A stretch of DNA of 64,000 nt from Paenibacillus ottowii (GCF_006874425.1 NZ_VIJZ01000009.1:62001-126000), one strand, 5' to 3'; shown: positions 16,628 through 25,348, counted from the stretch's first letter. The notes: a model not told the origin generated them from the sequence alone. Numbers and translations: made by a program.

Positions 16628-18151
16628 ATGGATCAAAAAATGTCCGTCGGACGTATTCTGTCCGTGCTGCTGCTAGGCGCCTTCATTTCGATTTTGAATC
16701 AAACGCTGCTCAATGTGGCTATTCCACATTTGATGAATGACTTCAACGTGTCTGCCACAACCGTTCAATGGTTATCCACCGGATATATGCTGACGAACGG
16801 AATCCTGATTCCAATCACCGCTTTTCTCATTGAATCCTTTGGAACACGTGCGCTGTTCATATCCGCGATGGGTTTGTTTACTGCCGGGTCTGTCGTCTGC
16901 ACGATCAGCACTGGCTTTGCGCCTATGCTGGTTGGACGCGTCATCCAAGCCAGCGGGGCCGGCATCATCATGCCTGTGGTGATGAACGTGTTCCTGACTG
17001 TATTTCCCCCCGAAAAACGGGGCGCAGCTATGGGAACCATGGGGATTGCCATGATGTTTGCCCCGGCGGTAGGACCAACTTTATCCGGGTGGATTGTCGA
17101 GCACTACAGTTGGCGGCTGTTATTTTTGTTAGTCATTCCGCTGGCGATCATTGATATTCTATTTGCTGTACGCTGGCTTAAAAATGTGTCCAAGCTGACA
17201 AAACCGAGTTTTGATCTGCTGGGAACTATTTTTTCCACTCTTGGCTTTGGTCTTCTCCTGTATGGCTTTAGTTCAGCCGGAGACAAGGGCTGGAGTAGCA
17301 ATATAGTCATACTCTCGCTCGCTTTCGGGATCTTGTTTATTGTATTTTTTGTCGTACGCGAGCTGAACATGTTGGAGCCTATGCTGGAGTTCCGTGTATT
17401 TAAATACGACATTTTTACGGTATCTACGCTGGTTGGGGCTACTGTCAATATGACTATGTTCGGCGGGATGCTGCTGCTGCCGATTTATTTGCAAAATATA
17501 CGCGGCTTTACGCCGCTGCAATCCGGTCTGCTGCTGTTGCCGGGTGCACTGCTGATGGGTGTGATGTCACCGATATCTGGGGCAGTATTCGATCGTATTG
17601 GTGCGAGACCGTTAGCAATTGTCGGGCTGATTATTACAGCAGTCACGACATGGGAATTCAGTCTGCTGACCGATGCCACCACCTATGGACATATCATGAT
17701 TATTTACACGATTCGCAGCTTCGGGATGTCACTGCTGATGATGTCCGTTCAGACGGAAGGACTAAACCAGCTGCCTGCCCATCTTGGCAGCCATGGTACT
17801 GCCATGTCTAATACAGTACGGCAAATTGCTGGATCTATTGGTACCGCTTGGCTCATTACGGTCATGAGCAGCCGAACTACGGTTCATTTGGCGGATTATG
17901 CGAATGTCGCTACCACCGCTAATGCTTCTGTAACGGAAGGCATATCCCAACTGGGACAAACCCTAGCACAAACAGCGGGTATCTCTACGGAAAGCGGCTC
18001 TGCACTCGCCATACAACAAGTATACGGAAGGGCTGTTACGGAATCGACGATTCATGGCATTAATGATGCTTTCATCATTGCCACCGGAATTGCGCTGGCG
18101 GGATTATTGTTTTCCCTGTTCTTGCGGCGGTCTACACCGCGCCGCAGATAG
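16628..18151 (+). CDS. DHA2-family (EmrB/QacA) multidrug efflux transporter
   Basis: 507 residues with about 14 helices. The start TAGGAGGCTGTC-ATG is unambiguous. Motif A-like region and the DHA2 signature WLSTGYMLTNGILIP near residue 43 are clear, as are QTLLNVAIPHLM near 24 and GRVIQASGAGIIMPV near 108 (motif C type). It exports drugs by proton antiport and with the adaptor forms an EmrAB-like pair. Its substrate is unknown. Confidence 0.93.
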   Translation: MDQKMSVGRILSVLLLGAFISILNQTLLNVAIPHLMNDFNVSATTVQWLSTGYMLTNGILIPITAFLIESFGTRALFISAMGLFTAGSVVCTISTGFAPMLVGRVIQASGAGIIMPVVMNVFLTVFPPEKRGAAMGTMGIAMMFAPAVGPTLSGWIVEHYSWRLLFLLVIPLAIIDILFAVRWLKNVSKLTKPSFDLLGTIFSTLGFGLLLYGFSSAGDKGWSSNIVILSLAFGILFIVFFVVRELNMLEPMLEFRVFKYDIFTVSTLVGATVNMTMFGGMLLLPIYLQNIRGFTPLQSGLLLLPGALLMGVMSPISGAVFDRIGARPLAIVGLIITAVTTWEFSLLTDATTYGHIMIIYTIRSFGMSLLMMSVQTEGLNQLPAHLGSHGTAMSNTVRQIAGSIGTAWLITVMSSRTTVHLADYANVATTANASVTEGISQLGQTLAQTAGISTESGSALAIQQVYGRAVTESTIHGINDAFIIATGIALAGLLFSLFLRRSTPRRR

Positions 18152-18226
18152 ACGCATAGCAGTCGCGAAATTAGAGATATGAGACAAACTGGCCTTGCCT
18201 ACAAAGTAGACTAACACAGCAAAAAA

Positions 18227-18271
18227 AGGAGCATCCAACCCTCTTGGATTGTAAAAGGGTTGGATGCTCCT
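18227..18271 (-). terminator. Terminator after the P1B-type ATPase gene
   Basis: AGGAGCATCCAACCCT (18227-18242) pairs with AGGGTTGGATGCTCCT (18256-18271), a perfect 16-bp stem. The T-run is on the minus strand, though it may also stop the efflux operon coming from the left. Confidence 0.88.
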
Positions 18272-18313
18272 GCCTATGTGTAAACTTATGATTAGTGAAT
18301 TGGATGGTTAGTC

Positions 18314-20299
18314 TTATGACCGCAATAAACGCAGGCCGTTCAAAATGACAAGGAGCGTGCTGCCTTCATGTCCAATGACCCCAAAAGGCAGGGCTATATT
18401 TTGCACAAAATTGCTGATTACCAGCAGTACAATCACACTTACCGCGAAGATCATATTTTGTTTGACCACCCGCTGCGCCTTGCGCGCCAATGCGATCGTC
18501 GGAGCAATCTCCTCGATTCCGTCATTCATTAGCACCACGTCTGCGACCTCGAGTGCTGCTCCACTGCCGTGCATTCCCATGCCCAGCCCTACAGTCGCCG
18601 CGGTCAAAGCCGGGGCATCATTCACACCGTCGCCGACCATGACGACATGCCCGTATTCCTCGCGCAGCTTGCGAATATAGCTGACTTTGTCCTCCGGCAT
18701 TAAGCCGGCATATACGGCGTCAACTCCAGCCTGCGCCGCGATCACGGCAGCCGTGTCCGGTCGATCTCCAGTCAGCATGACGACCCGGATCCCCTGTGCT
18801 TGCAGGCGTTTCACGGACTCGCGCGCCTGGGGACGCAGCTCGTCACGCAGCGCCAGCATTCCGACAATCCGATCATCTGCAAGAATGATGGATACGGTTT
18901 TGCCCTCAGCTTCCAGTCGGGCTCGGCTCTCCACCCACTCTGGCTCTGCCAGAAGTCCAGGTTCATCCAGCACATTGGTGCGGCCGATTTTCCATTTGAC
19001 CCCGCCTATAATGCCTTCCATTCCCCATCCGGTAAGCGCCTGCACTTGCTCGGCTGTGAGAAGCTCCCTCTGTCCCAATTCAGTTTCGGCTTTGGCTACA
19101 ATCGCTCGTGCCAGCGGATGCAAGGAATAGCTTTCGATTGTCGCGACCGTGTGCAATAGCTCATCAGCATCGTAATCTGGGGCGGTGATCCAATCCGTGA
19201 CCACAGGAGAACCCTTCGTTAACGTGCCTGTTTTGTCAAAAGCAACGACAGATGTCAATGCCATATTCTCTACATGTGCGCCACCTTTGAACAGAATACC
19301 CCGCCGGGCACGGTTGGAAATAGCGGATAGCATCACCGGCATAATGGATGACACAAGCGCACAAGGTGAAGCCACTACAAGAAATACCATTGCCTTGTAA
19401 AACGCCGCTGCCCATGTCCAGTCCAATACAAGGGGTGCACCCACAATGACGATCAGCGTGACAGCAACAACAATTCGGGCGTATACCGATTCAAATGTTT
19501 TAATAAACCGCTGCGAATCAGGAACTTCGGTCCGGGCCTCTTCTACCATACGAATGATTTTTGAAAATAAAGTATCTTCCGAGGACTGGCTGACTTCTAC
19601 ATACAGCACGCCTTCTCCATTGATGGTGCCTGCATATACTTCGTCACCTGCCACCTTGTTTACCGGAACAGATTCCCCGGTAATGGATGCTTGATTCACG
19701 GCTGACACGCCCTTGGAGATTCGGCCGTCCGCCGGAATTAATTCGCCGGGCTTAACCAGCAGCAGGTCGCCTGGCAACAGCTGCTCAATGCCGACCGTTT
19801 CTGTTCCCTCGTGAGACAAACGCAGAGCCGTTTCCGGCTTCAACGCCATCAGCTCGGAAATATCCTTACTGCTGCGCTCGGTGGTATAGCTCTCCAGCGC
19901 ACCACTGAGTGCAAAAATAAAGATCAGCATGGCTCCTTCATTCCAGTAGCCAATAGCCGCAGCTCCTAAAGACGCAGCGATCATAAGTAAATTAACATCC
20001 AAATCATGTTCCCGGATCAGGGTTTCAATCCCTTCCTTGGCTTTGGACCAGCCTCCAAGGGCATAAGACACTACATAGAGAATGACGGATAGCCACTGCC
20101 ACCAATGTGACACCCCCCATGCCATCAGCATTAGCATTCCACTGCCTAGAGCAGCTTGCATCTCCTTATTTTTCAGCATGCTTTTAAACTGAAATTGCGG
20201 TTTGCGATTCGGACCAGGCCGTCTGCTGCCACTGTTTTTTGTGAGTGCCCGGTTAGAGGGAGACAATGTATCTTGTAGTCGTTGAACTGCTTGCATCAT
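18314..20299 (-). CDS. P1B-type metal-efflux ATPase, PfeT/FrvA-like
   Basis: 661 residues without an N-terminal CxxC metal domain. Visible motifs are TGES near 207, the transmembrane metal site SPCALV at 311-316 (SPC in place of CPC), DKTGT at 345-349, the LHPLA motif and GDGVNDAP near the end. SPC is the hallmark of the P1B-4 group, to which the Bacillus Fe2+ exporter PfeT (formerly ZosA/YkvW) and Listeria FrvA belong. Two Fur-like boxes upstream support an iron role. Cobalt or zinc remain possible. AAAGGAAC precedes the ATG. Confidence 0.87.
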   Translation of the reverse strand: MMQAVQRLQDTLSPSNRALTKNSGSRRPGPNRKPQFQFKSMLKNKEMQAALGSGMLMLMAWGVSHWWQWLSVILYVVSYALGGWSKAKEGIETLIREHDLDVNLLMIAASLGAAAIGYWNEGAMLIFIFALSGALESYTTERSSKDISELMALKPETALRLSHEGTETVGIEQLLPGDLLLVKPGELIPADGRISKGVSAVNQASITGESVPVNKVAGDEVYAGTINGEGVLYVEVSQSSEDTLFSKIIRMVEEARTEVPDSQRFIKTFESVYARIVVAVTLIVIVGAPLVLDWTWAAAFYKAMVFLVVASPCALVSSIMPVMLSAISNRARRGILFKGGAHVENMALTSVVAFDKTGTLTKGSPVVTDWITAPDYDADELLHTVATIESYSLHPLARAIVAKAETELGQRELLTAEQVQALTGWGMEGIIGGVKWKIGRTNVLDEPGLLAEPEWVESRARLEAEGKTVSIILADDRIVGMLALRDELRPQARESVKRLQAQGIRVVMLTGDRPDTAAVIAAQAGVDAVYAGLMPEDKVSYIRKLREEYGHVVMVGDGVNDAPALTAATVGLGMGMHGSGAALEVADVVLMNDGIEEIAPTIALARKAQRVVKQNMIFAVSVIVLLVISNFVQNIALPFGVIGHEGSTLLVILNGLRLLRS

Positions 20300-20343
20300 G
20301 TCACGTTCCTTTCCTTTTTTGGTCTTTGTACTTGAATTTCATT

Positions 20344-20362
20344 GAGAATGATATCCATTGTT
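20344..20362. promoter_or_regulatory. Fur/PerR-like box 1 before the P1B ATPase
   Basis: GAGAATGATATCCATTGTT matches the Fur consensus at 14 of 19 positions. It lies about 45 bp before the start codon in the transcribed leader. Confidence 0.45.
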
Positions 20363-20379
20363 AAGTGCCTTAAAATAGC

Positions 20380-20412
20380 ACATGCTGCTACGGGAAGCCC
20401 GAAGCAGCATGT
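20380..20412. promoter_or_regulatory. Leader hairpin between the two Fur-like boxes
   Basis: ACATGCTGCT (20380-20389) is perfectly complementary to AGCAGCATGT (20403-20412). No T-run follows on either strand, so it is not an ordinary terminator. Confidence 0.4.
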
Positions 20413-20420
20413 TTGGCAAT

Positions 20421-20439
20421 GAGAATGATAATCATTTTT
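20421..20439. promoter_or_regulatory. Fur/PerR-like box 2 before the P1B ATPase
   Basis: GAGAATGATAATCATTTTT matches the 19-bp Fur consensus at 16 positions, the best box in the window. PerR boxes are closely similar, so Fur or PerR control cannot be separated by eye. Confidence 0.7.
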
Positions 20440-20481
20440 GCGTATATACAATTATTTTGGTTTAGAGAAACTTTTTGTTTT

Positions 20482-20511
20482 ATTATATACCCTTTCTTTT
20501 CCGCTTGTAAA
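20482..20511 (-). promoter_or_regulatory. Promoter of the P1B ATPase gene
   Basis: Minus strand -35 TTTACA (20511-20506), 18-bp spacer, -10 TATAAT (20487-20482). The better Fur-like box begins about 35 bp downstream of the expected start site. Confidence 0.55.
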
Positions 20512-20536
20512 CTGGCAATCCCCTAAAATAAAAAAA

Positions 20537-20559
20537 TACCCGCGCAAACAACGCGGGTA
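20537..20559 (-). terminator. Terminator after the PPDK-like gene
   Basis: TACCCGCG (20537-20544) and CGCGGGTA (20552-20559) flank CAAACAA; an A-run on the left gives the T-tail on the minus strand. Confidence 0.85.
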
Positions 20560-20608
20560 CCTCTACATTTCAAAGCACTCAACCACTTGAATTCAGATTA
20601 CCTTCAGG

Positions 20609-22060
20609 CTAAAGCGGAAACTTCCACGCATGGGTATGTGTGGTCCCTGCAATATGTTGTTGGTTGGTTTGCTGTTGCAGTCTCCAACGGGCAGCGGCAA
20701 GGCGTATAGCTGGAATTGCAGGGTCTGAACAAATGACGCCCGTCAGCTCATTTTCCCAGATCCTAATGCCGTCTAGAGACGGGTGAATTTCATCTATCGC
20801 CACCCATACAGGAAGCTCAGGCTTTATACGCCGAACAGCTTCCACTATGTGTTTTATCGTATCATTAGCACTCTCATGCCCATGAGTAGTGGCTGGAATT
20901 AACTGTTCGCCAGCTTCGCTACCATGGGAAGCTGGCGATGTTATGACTTCTAAAATGACCGTGTCGGCAAAACGCGCCAAATCTGCGGCCTGAGCCGCCT
21001 GCTTGGTCTGCCGTGTGCTCACCTCGGATATGTTATCGGCATTGGCCGACTTCCTTGACTGTGCAGATTGTTCATTCCATATTTGGCCTGCATTAGGCAC
21101 CAAATTTGTATCCACCGTCATAAGCACGCCTACCCGATATGGAACGCACCGCAGACGGCCGCACAACGTTTGCTCGGCCACGCCGTCAATCCAGTCTCGG
21201 ATGGTCTGGAACTGGTTTGCGTCAGCCGGATTGCGCACCATAATCTCCAGCCGTGGTTCCCCTCCCTGTCGCATGCTTCGCAACGCTGCACGCAGCAGGG
21301 CCTCCAACTGCATATCTTGCAGGCTTCCGATGCCCACTGCATTGTTCTGCTCAGTCAAAGCTATAGTCAACGGCAATCCGTCCAGCAACTCAAACAAGCC
21401 TTCGTACTCTGTTTCCAGCAGTCCAATGATCCGTCGGGACAGGTGTTCACATACTCCAGGCAAACCCGATGCTTTATTAAATGTTGTGTACGTTTCGGAT
21501 GCACGGGAACCGGGGATAAGAATGGGATCAGGCTTCCCGTCAGGAGCATAAACCTTTTGTCCCGACTCCGCCACGTCCAGATAGGCATAGCATAATTCCC
21601 TCACGCGGCCGGATGCTTGCGACAAGGGACCATGTAGGAGACTATAACCATCAAGACTGCCTATTTCTGAGGCTTCCTCTGTACTTTTACGACTTATACG
21701 TGCAGGGGCGTCAGCATAAAGCCGTATGAAGGTGTGCCTGTATTCATCGCTCCATTGCAGTAATGTGCCCATGGCCTGCCCCATATCGTTGCCGTGATTC
21801 AACATCGATTCTCCAAGTAATTCCGGGCTTACAGCCAGCAAGGCCTCCGCTCGACTGATGGCCCCCTGCTCAGCTAAACCAACCAGCCAGCCCAATGGAT
21901 CTTCCTCCTGTGCAGCAGATACTTGCTGGCTTCCTGCTCTTAGCGTCTCCATAGCCAATCTCCGTGCAGCAGACTCCATATCTGGCTCTGGAACGTTGCA
22001 ATCCCGGCTGTTTATGCTACCCAACAGCTCTGCGAATACATGCATCAGTTTAGCCTCCAT
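20609..22060 (-). CDS. Degenerate pyruvate phosphate dikinase-like protein
   Basis: 483 residues from the ATG at 22060, which has GAAAGGATGG ten bases upstream; the frame is open 28 codons further without such a site. Alignment by eye to pyruvate phosphate dikinase: residues 55-82 (LVGLAEQGAISRAEALLAVS) match the linker usually reading MV-EGLISKEEALLRV-P; 214-235 match the stretch around MDGLPVTIRLLDPP; RLEIMV (270-275) the IMIP strand; RVGVLMTVDTNLV the IGTMIEVPRAA strand; IPAIRLAAARWRL near 449 the C-terminal VPIARLAAAQA. But FGTNDLTQ has become LEVITSP, the catalytic Cys motif GICGEHGGDP has become VAIDEIHPSLDG, and the His swivelling and ATP domains are absent. It looks like a PEP-utiliser fold kept for another role. 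No function can be assigned. Confidence 0.75.
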   Translation of the reverse strand: MEAKLMHVFAELLGSINSRDCNVPEPDMESAARRLAMETLRAGSQQVSAAQEEDPLGWLVGLAEQGAISRAEALLAVSPELLGESMLNHGNDMGQAMGTLLQWSDEYRHTFIRLYADAPARISRKSTEEASEIGSLDGYSLLHGPLSQASGRVRELCYAYLDVAESGQKVYAPDGKPDPILIPGSRASETYTTFNKASGLPGVCEHLSRRIIGLLETEYEGLFELLDGLPLTIALTEQNNAVGIGSLQDMQLEALLRAALRSMRQGGEPRLEIMVRNPADANQFQTIRDWIDGVAEQTLCGRLRCVPYRVGVLMTVDTNLVPNAGQIWNEQSAQSRKSANADNISEVSTRQTKQAAQAADLARFADTVILEVITSPASHGSEAGEQLIPATTHGHESANDTIKHIVEAVRRIKPELPVWVAIDEIHPSLDGIRIWENELTGVICSDPAIPAIRLAAARWRLQQQTNQQHIAGTTHTHAWKFPL

Positions 22061-22167
22061 GCTTATTAATCCATCCTTTCTTTCGTCAGGAAGTTGGCAC
22101 CCGGAATTCGAGTCCCCCTCCAATTCAAGAAAACGCTTACTCATTACTGAACAACTGAATGTTACAT

Positions 22168-22187
22168 GGACTTTACTTGTAAAGTCC
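22168..22187. promoter_or_regulatory. 20-bp perfect palindrome before the PPDK-like gene
   Basis: GGACTTTACTTGTAAAGTCC has two 9-bp arms and a TT centre. It lies 108 bp before the chosen start and 24 bp before the alternative upstream start. Probably an operator; the regulator is not identified. Confidence 0.6.
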
Positions 22188-22310
22188 CTACCTTAAACGT
22201 ATTAGGCCCTCCCCATATTTATACATCTCTGTACAACTACTATGTATGCCGAAATAAATCGCTACACGGCCGGTCGCACACATGTCTATACAAAAAAGTC
22301 AGCTATAGAA

Positions 22311-22363
22311 AACACCCCCTGTTTTCATAGGATACCTGCATCCAATTGTTAACGGGGGGTGTT
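22311..22363 (-). terminator. Terminator after the CadA-type ATPase
   Basis: AACACCCCCTGTT (22311-22323) pairs with AACGGGGGGTGTT (22351-22363) with one bulge, seven bases after the stop codon; TTTTC follows on the minus strand. The loop is 27 nt. Confidence 0.75.
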
Positions 22364-22369
22364 CCCTTT

Positions 22370-24793
22370 TTATTCTTCAGAACCAACCTTCAGCACACGC
22401 ATCACATTTAATACGGCTAACAGTGTAACGCCTACATCAGAAAATACAGCCTCCCACATGGTAGCAATACCAAATGCACCTAATGTGAGAAATACAGCTT
22501 TGACACCTAGCGCAAATATAATGTTTTGCCATACGATACGGCGCGTGCGTTGGGCAATATGAATCGCCGTCACCAGCCTTGAAGGCTCGTCGTTCATGAT
22601 TACGATATCTGCTGCCTCAATCGCTGCATCTGAGCCCAAACCGCCCATCGCTACACCAACATCTGCCAAAGCAAGCACAGGCGTATCATTAATTCCATCG
22701 CCTACAAACAGAATCTTATCGCTCGTTTTTTTACTTGCAGACAACTGCTCAATGGCTTCGGCTTTATGCTGAGGCAACAGCTCTGCCCGTACTTCATCCA
22801 GACCTAGCTGACGTCCTACAGCCTCGGCAACTGTCCGATTGTCGCCTGTTAGCATGATGGTTTTTACCACCCCTAGCTTTTTCAGGGAAGCAATCGTCTT
22901 GGCCGCGTCTTCCTTGACCTCATCCGATATCAGAATGCACCCGGCATACGTTCCATCTACAGCCACATGTACAACCGTTCCTTCATCCAGTGATCCTGCT
23001 TGCTGCCCTGCATTCAAAGCAACATGCTCCCGTTCCATCAGCTTAGCGTTTCCGGCCAATACCAGACGCCCATCTATTTGGGCCTGAATCCCGTGGCCGG
23101 ATATTTCGCTATATTGCTGAACTCGCTCCGGTTGAAGTTCATGACCATAAGCTTCCCGCAGGGACGCAGCGATAGGATGCGTGGAGTGCATCTCAGCCAA
23201 TGCAGCGGTCTCCAGCAAGCTTTCCTTGGTAAAAGATTCGGCAGGATAAATTCCTGTCACATGGAAAACACCTTTGGTGAGCGTACCTGTTTTATCAAAA
23301 ACAGCGTATTTCACATGATTCAGAGCTTCAAGATAATTCCCGCCCTTGATCAGCACACCTGAACGGGAGGCAGCCCCGATCCCGCCGAAGAAGCCTAGTG
23401 GAATAGACACTACCAGCGCACATGGACAAGAAATAACAAGGAAAACAAGCGCACGATATAACCAATCTGAAAATTGTGCCCCCGGCATAACAAGTGGGGG
23501 AACAACTGCCAGCAGCAACGCTACGATAACCACTACAGGTGTATAATATCTGGAAAATTTCGTGATAAACTTTTCCGTCGGTGCTTTTTTGGCACTCGCA
23601 TTTTGCACCAGTTCCAAAATTTTGGAAACCGCGGATTCACTAAATTCTTTGCTGACCTCTACCGTCAGAAGTCCGTTCGTATTCACAAATCCACTCATCA
23701 CGCTGCTTCCCGGCTCAACGGTACGAGGCACAGATTCACCGGTCAACGCCGAGGTATCGACATGCGACTTGCCTTCTACAACCTTACCATCCAGCGGGAT
23801 TTTCTCCCCCGGCTTGATCACGATCAGATCTCCGACGCGAACCTCTTCTGGGGAAACCTTCCGTACGGACTCAGCGGTCTTCAAGTTGGCATAGTCCGGT
23901 CTAATATCCATCAAATCACTGATGGACTTGCGTGAACGGTTAACTGCAATACCCTGGAATAGCTCTCCAATTTGATAAAAGAACATGACAGCCACGCCTT
24001 CGGGATATTCCCCAATAGCAAATGCGCCTACAGTAGCCAGCGTCATCAGGAAGTACTCGTCAAAGGCCATTCCACGCACCAAACTGCGCACAGCCTGCAA
24101 GACAACATCACCGCCAACGATGATGTATGCTACTAAAAATAGAGCCAGCTTGCCCACACCTTCGACAGGTAACCACCAGGCGACAGCGGCAATAATCGCA
24201 CCTATGGACAAACGTGCAATCATACGGCGCATACCGTCCGTACCATGATCATGCGTATGCCCAGCATGACCATCATCTCCATGCGAATGAGAATGAGCAT
24301 GGTCAGCTTCACCATGATCGTGCACTGCATGGTGATTGTGATGCATGTGAGCATGATTACCATGGTCGTGCCCATCGTGCGCGCCGTGTGCTTCATGGCT
24401 ATGGCCACCATGACTGTGAGCAGCATGCTTTCCGTCATTGTGATTATGTCCTTCACCATCATGCTCATGACCGCACGCGCAGTCCTCTGCGCAGCTTGTC
24501 TCTACTGCACCAGCGTCATTTCGACTGTCCTCACGCAAGCGTCCACCAGCATTCTTGGCAACCATCCGAACATGAGGCTCAAGTCTGTGAATCTTCCGTT
24601 CTGTTTGGCGGAAAATCTCTTCTTGTTGATCCGAATTTGTGGTCATCGTCAACGTTTTTGTGACAAAATTGACCGAGCAATCCAGGACCCCCTCTATCTT
24701 ACTGACTCCATTTTCAATCTTTAAAGCACAGTTAGCGCAATCCAAACCTTCCAAAATCCATTCATGTCGTTCATTTCTTTTTAGAGCATCCAT
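22370..24793 (-). CDS. CadA/ZntA-type Zn/Cd/Pb ATPase with His-rich loop
   Basis: 807 residues from the ATG at 24793 (GGAGG upstream; 14 extra codons lack support). N-terminal heavy-metal domain with C19-x-x-C22 (GLDCANCA). Residues 109-184 hold 29 His, plus three Cys just before (CAEDCAC), as an HxH-rich linker. Then the P-type core: TGES, SCPCALVVS in the membrane site, DKTGTLT, STHPIA, GDGINDTP. It exports Zn2+, Cd2+ or Pb2+. It is divergent from nothing but lies directly downstream of the CadC-like regulator, both on the minus strand, with its own promoter and CadC-type operator. Confidence 0.95.
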   Translation of the reverse strand: MDALKRNERHEWILEGLDCANCALKIENGVSKIEGVLDCSVNFVTKTLTMTTNSDQQEEIFRQTERKIHRLEPHVRMVAKNAGGRLREDSRNDAGAVETSCAEDCACGHEHDGEGHNHNDGKHAAHSHGGHSHEAHGAHDGHDHGNHAHMHHNHHAVHDHGEADHAHSHSHGDDGHAGHTHDHGTDGMRRMIARLSIGAIIAAVAWWLPVEGVGKLALFLVAYIIVGGDVVLQAVRSLVRGMAFDEYFLMTLATVGAFAIGEYPEGVAVMFFYQIGELFQGIAVNRSRKSISDLMDIRPDYANLKTAESVRKVSPEEVRVGDLIVIKPGEKIPLDGKVVEGKSHVDTSALTGESVPRTVEPGSSVMSGFVNTNGLLTVEVSKEFSESAVSKILELVQNASAKKAPTEKFITKFSRYYTPVVVIVALLLAVVPPLVMPGAQFSDWLYRALVFLVISCPCALVVSIPLGFFGGIGAASRSGVLIKGGNYLEALNHVKYAVFDKTGTLTKGVFHVTGIYPAESFTKESLLETAALAEMHSTHPIAASLREAYGHELQPERVQQYSEISGHGIQAQIDGRLVLAGNAKLMEREHVALNAGQQAGSLDEGTVVHVAVDGTYAGCILISDEVKEDAAKTIASLKKLGVVKTIMLTGDNRTVAEAVGRQLGLDEVRAELLPQHKAEAIEQLSASKKTSDKILFVGDGINDTPVLALADVGVAMGGLGSDAAIEAADIVIMNDEPSRLVTAIHIAQRTRRIVWQNIIFALGVKAVFLTLGAFGIATMWEAVFSDVGVTLLAVLNVMRVLKVGSEE

Positions 24794-24816
24794 AATAATT
24801 GGCCTCCAATTAGCTA

Positions 24817-24838
24817 TATATGAGCAACTGTTCATATA
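24817..24838. promoter_or_regulatory. CadC/ArsR-type operator
   Basis: TATATGAGCA (24817-24826) and TGTTCATATA (24829-24838) are an inverted repeat with one mismatch and a 2-bp centre, the form bound by CadC/CzrA/SmtB repressors. It covers about +9 to +30 of the predicted cadA transcript. Confidence 0.85.
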
Positions 24839-24853
24839 TTATTTGTTAAGGTC

Positions 24854-24883
24854 ATTATATTCAGGTTTAGGGGTAAAAGTCAA
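24854..24883 (-). promoter_or_regulatory. cadA promoter
   Basis: Minus strand -35 TTGACT (24883-24878), 18-bp spacer, -10 TATAAT (24859-24854). The CadC-type operator follows directly. Confidence 0.75.
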
Positions 24884-24935
24884 TGATCATCGCCCTGTTT
24901 AAAGAAAAAAAATCAAACTCAGAGTCAACACCAAA

Positions 24936-24959
24936 AGGGCGCCAATTGCTTGGCGCCCT
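24936..24959 (-). terminator. Hairpin after the ArsR-family gene
   Basis: AGGGCGCCA (24936-24944) and TGGCGCCCT (24951-24959) form a perfect 9-bp stem followed by TTTTGG on the minus strand. The short T-run suggests partial termination, so some readthrough into cadA is possible. Confidence 0.6.
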
Positions 24960-24979
24960 ACTTGTTGGTTTGTCAAAAA

Positions 24980-25348
24980 TCATTGATGTGATATGTGCTG
25001 ATGGGTTTGCAAAAAAATCTGCTCCACATGATTATCATCCAGTGAATAAAACACTGTCTTGCCTTCCTTGCGTCGTTTGACAATACGCAGATTGCGCAAA
25101 TAACGAAGCTGGTGGGATACCGCAGATTGCCCCATGTTCAACACCTGTGTTAAATCATGAACACACAATTCCTTTTGGGCCAGGGCATAAATCAGTTTGA
25201 TTCGTGTCGGGTCACCCAGCGCTTTAAACAGCTCCGACATTTTGTATGCGATGGAATCCTCAACTAGGGAAGATTTTATGCGCTCAATTTCCTGGTCTGA
25301 ACCGTGACAAGCCGGCTCGCAATCCAAAGCTTCCGTTTCAGAATTCAT
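24980..25348 (-). CDS. ArsR/SmtB-family metal sensor, CadC/CzrA-like
   Basis: 122 residues; the ATG at 25348 has GGGGTG upstream. A winged helix with KALGDPTRIKLIYAL and helix-turn-helix SAVSHQLRYLRNLRIV. Metal ligands of both known sites are hinted at: N-terminal Cys (DCEPACH) and ELCVHDL, where CadC has ELCVCDL, and a C-terminal helix DNHVEQIFLQTHQH resembling the D-x-H...H-x-x-H Zn site of CzrA/SmtB. It would release the cadA operator when Zn, Cd or Pb binds. It lies directly upstream of cadA. Confidence 0.92.
   Translation of the reverse strand: MNSETEALDCEPACHGSDQEIERIKSSLVEDSIAYKMSELFKALGDPTRIKLIYALAQKELCVHDLTQVLNMGQSAVSHQLRYLRNLRIVKRRKEGKTVFYSLDDNHVEQIFLQTHQHISHQ

Noticed and set aside
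24214..24724. Long + strand frames rich in Met/Ile/Thr or His opposite the CadA His-rich loop
   Set aside because: They are the complement of the His-codon repeats of the ATPase; no ribosome site and the opposite strand has an unmistakable gene.
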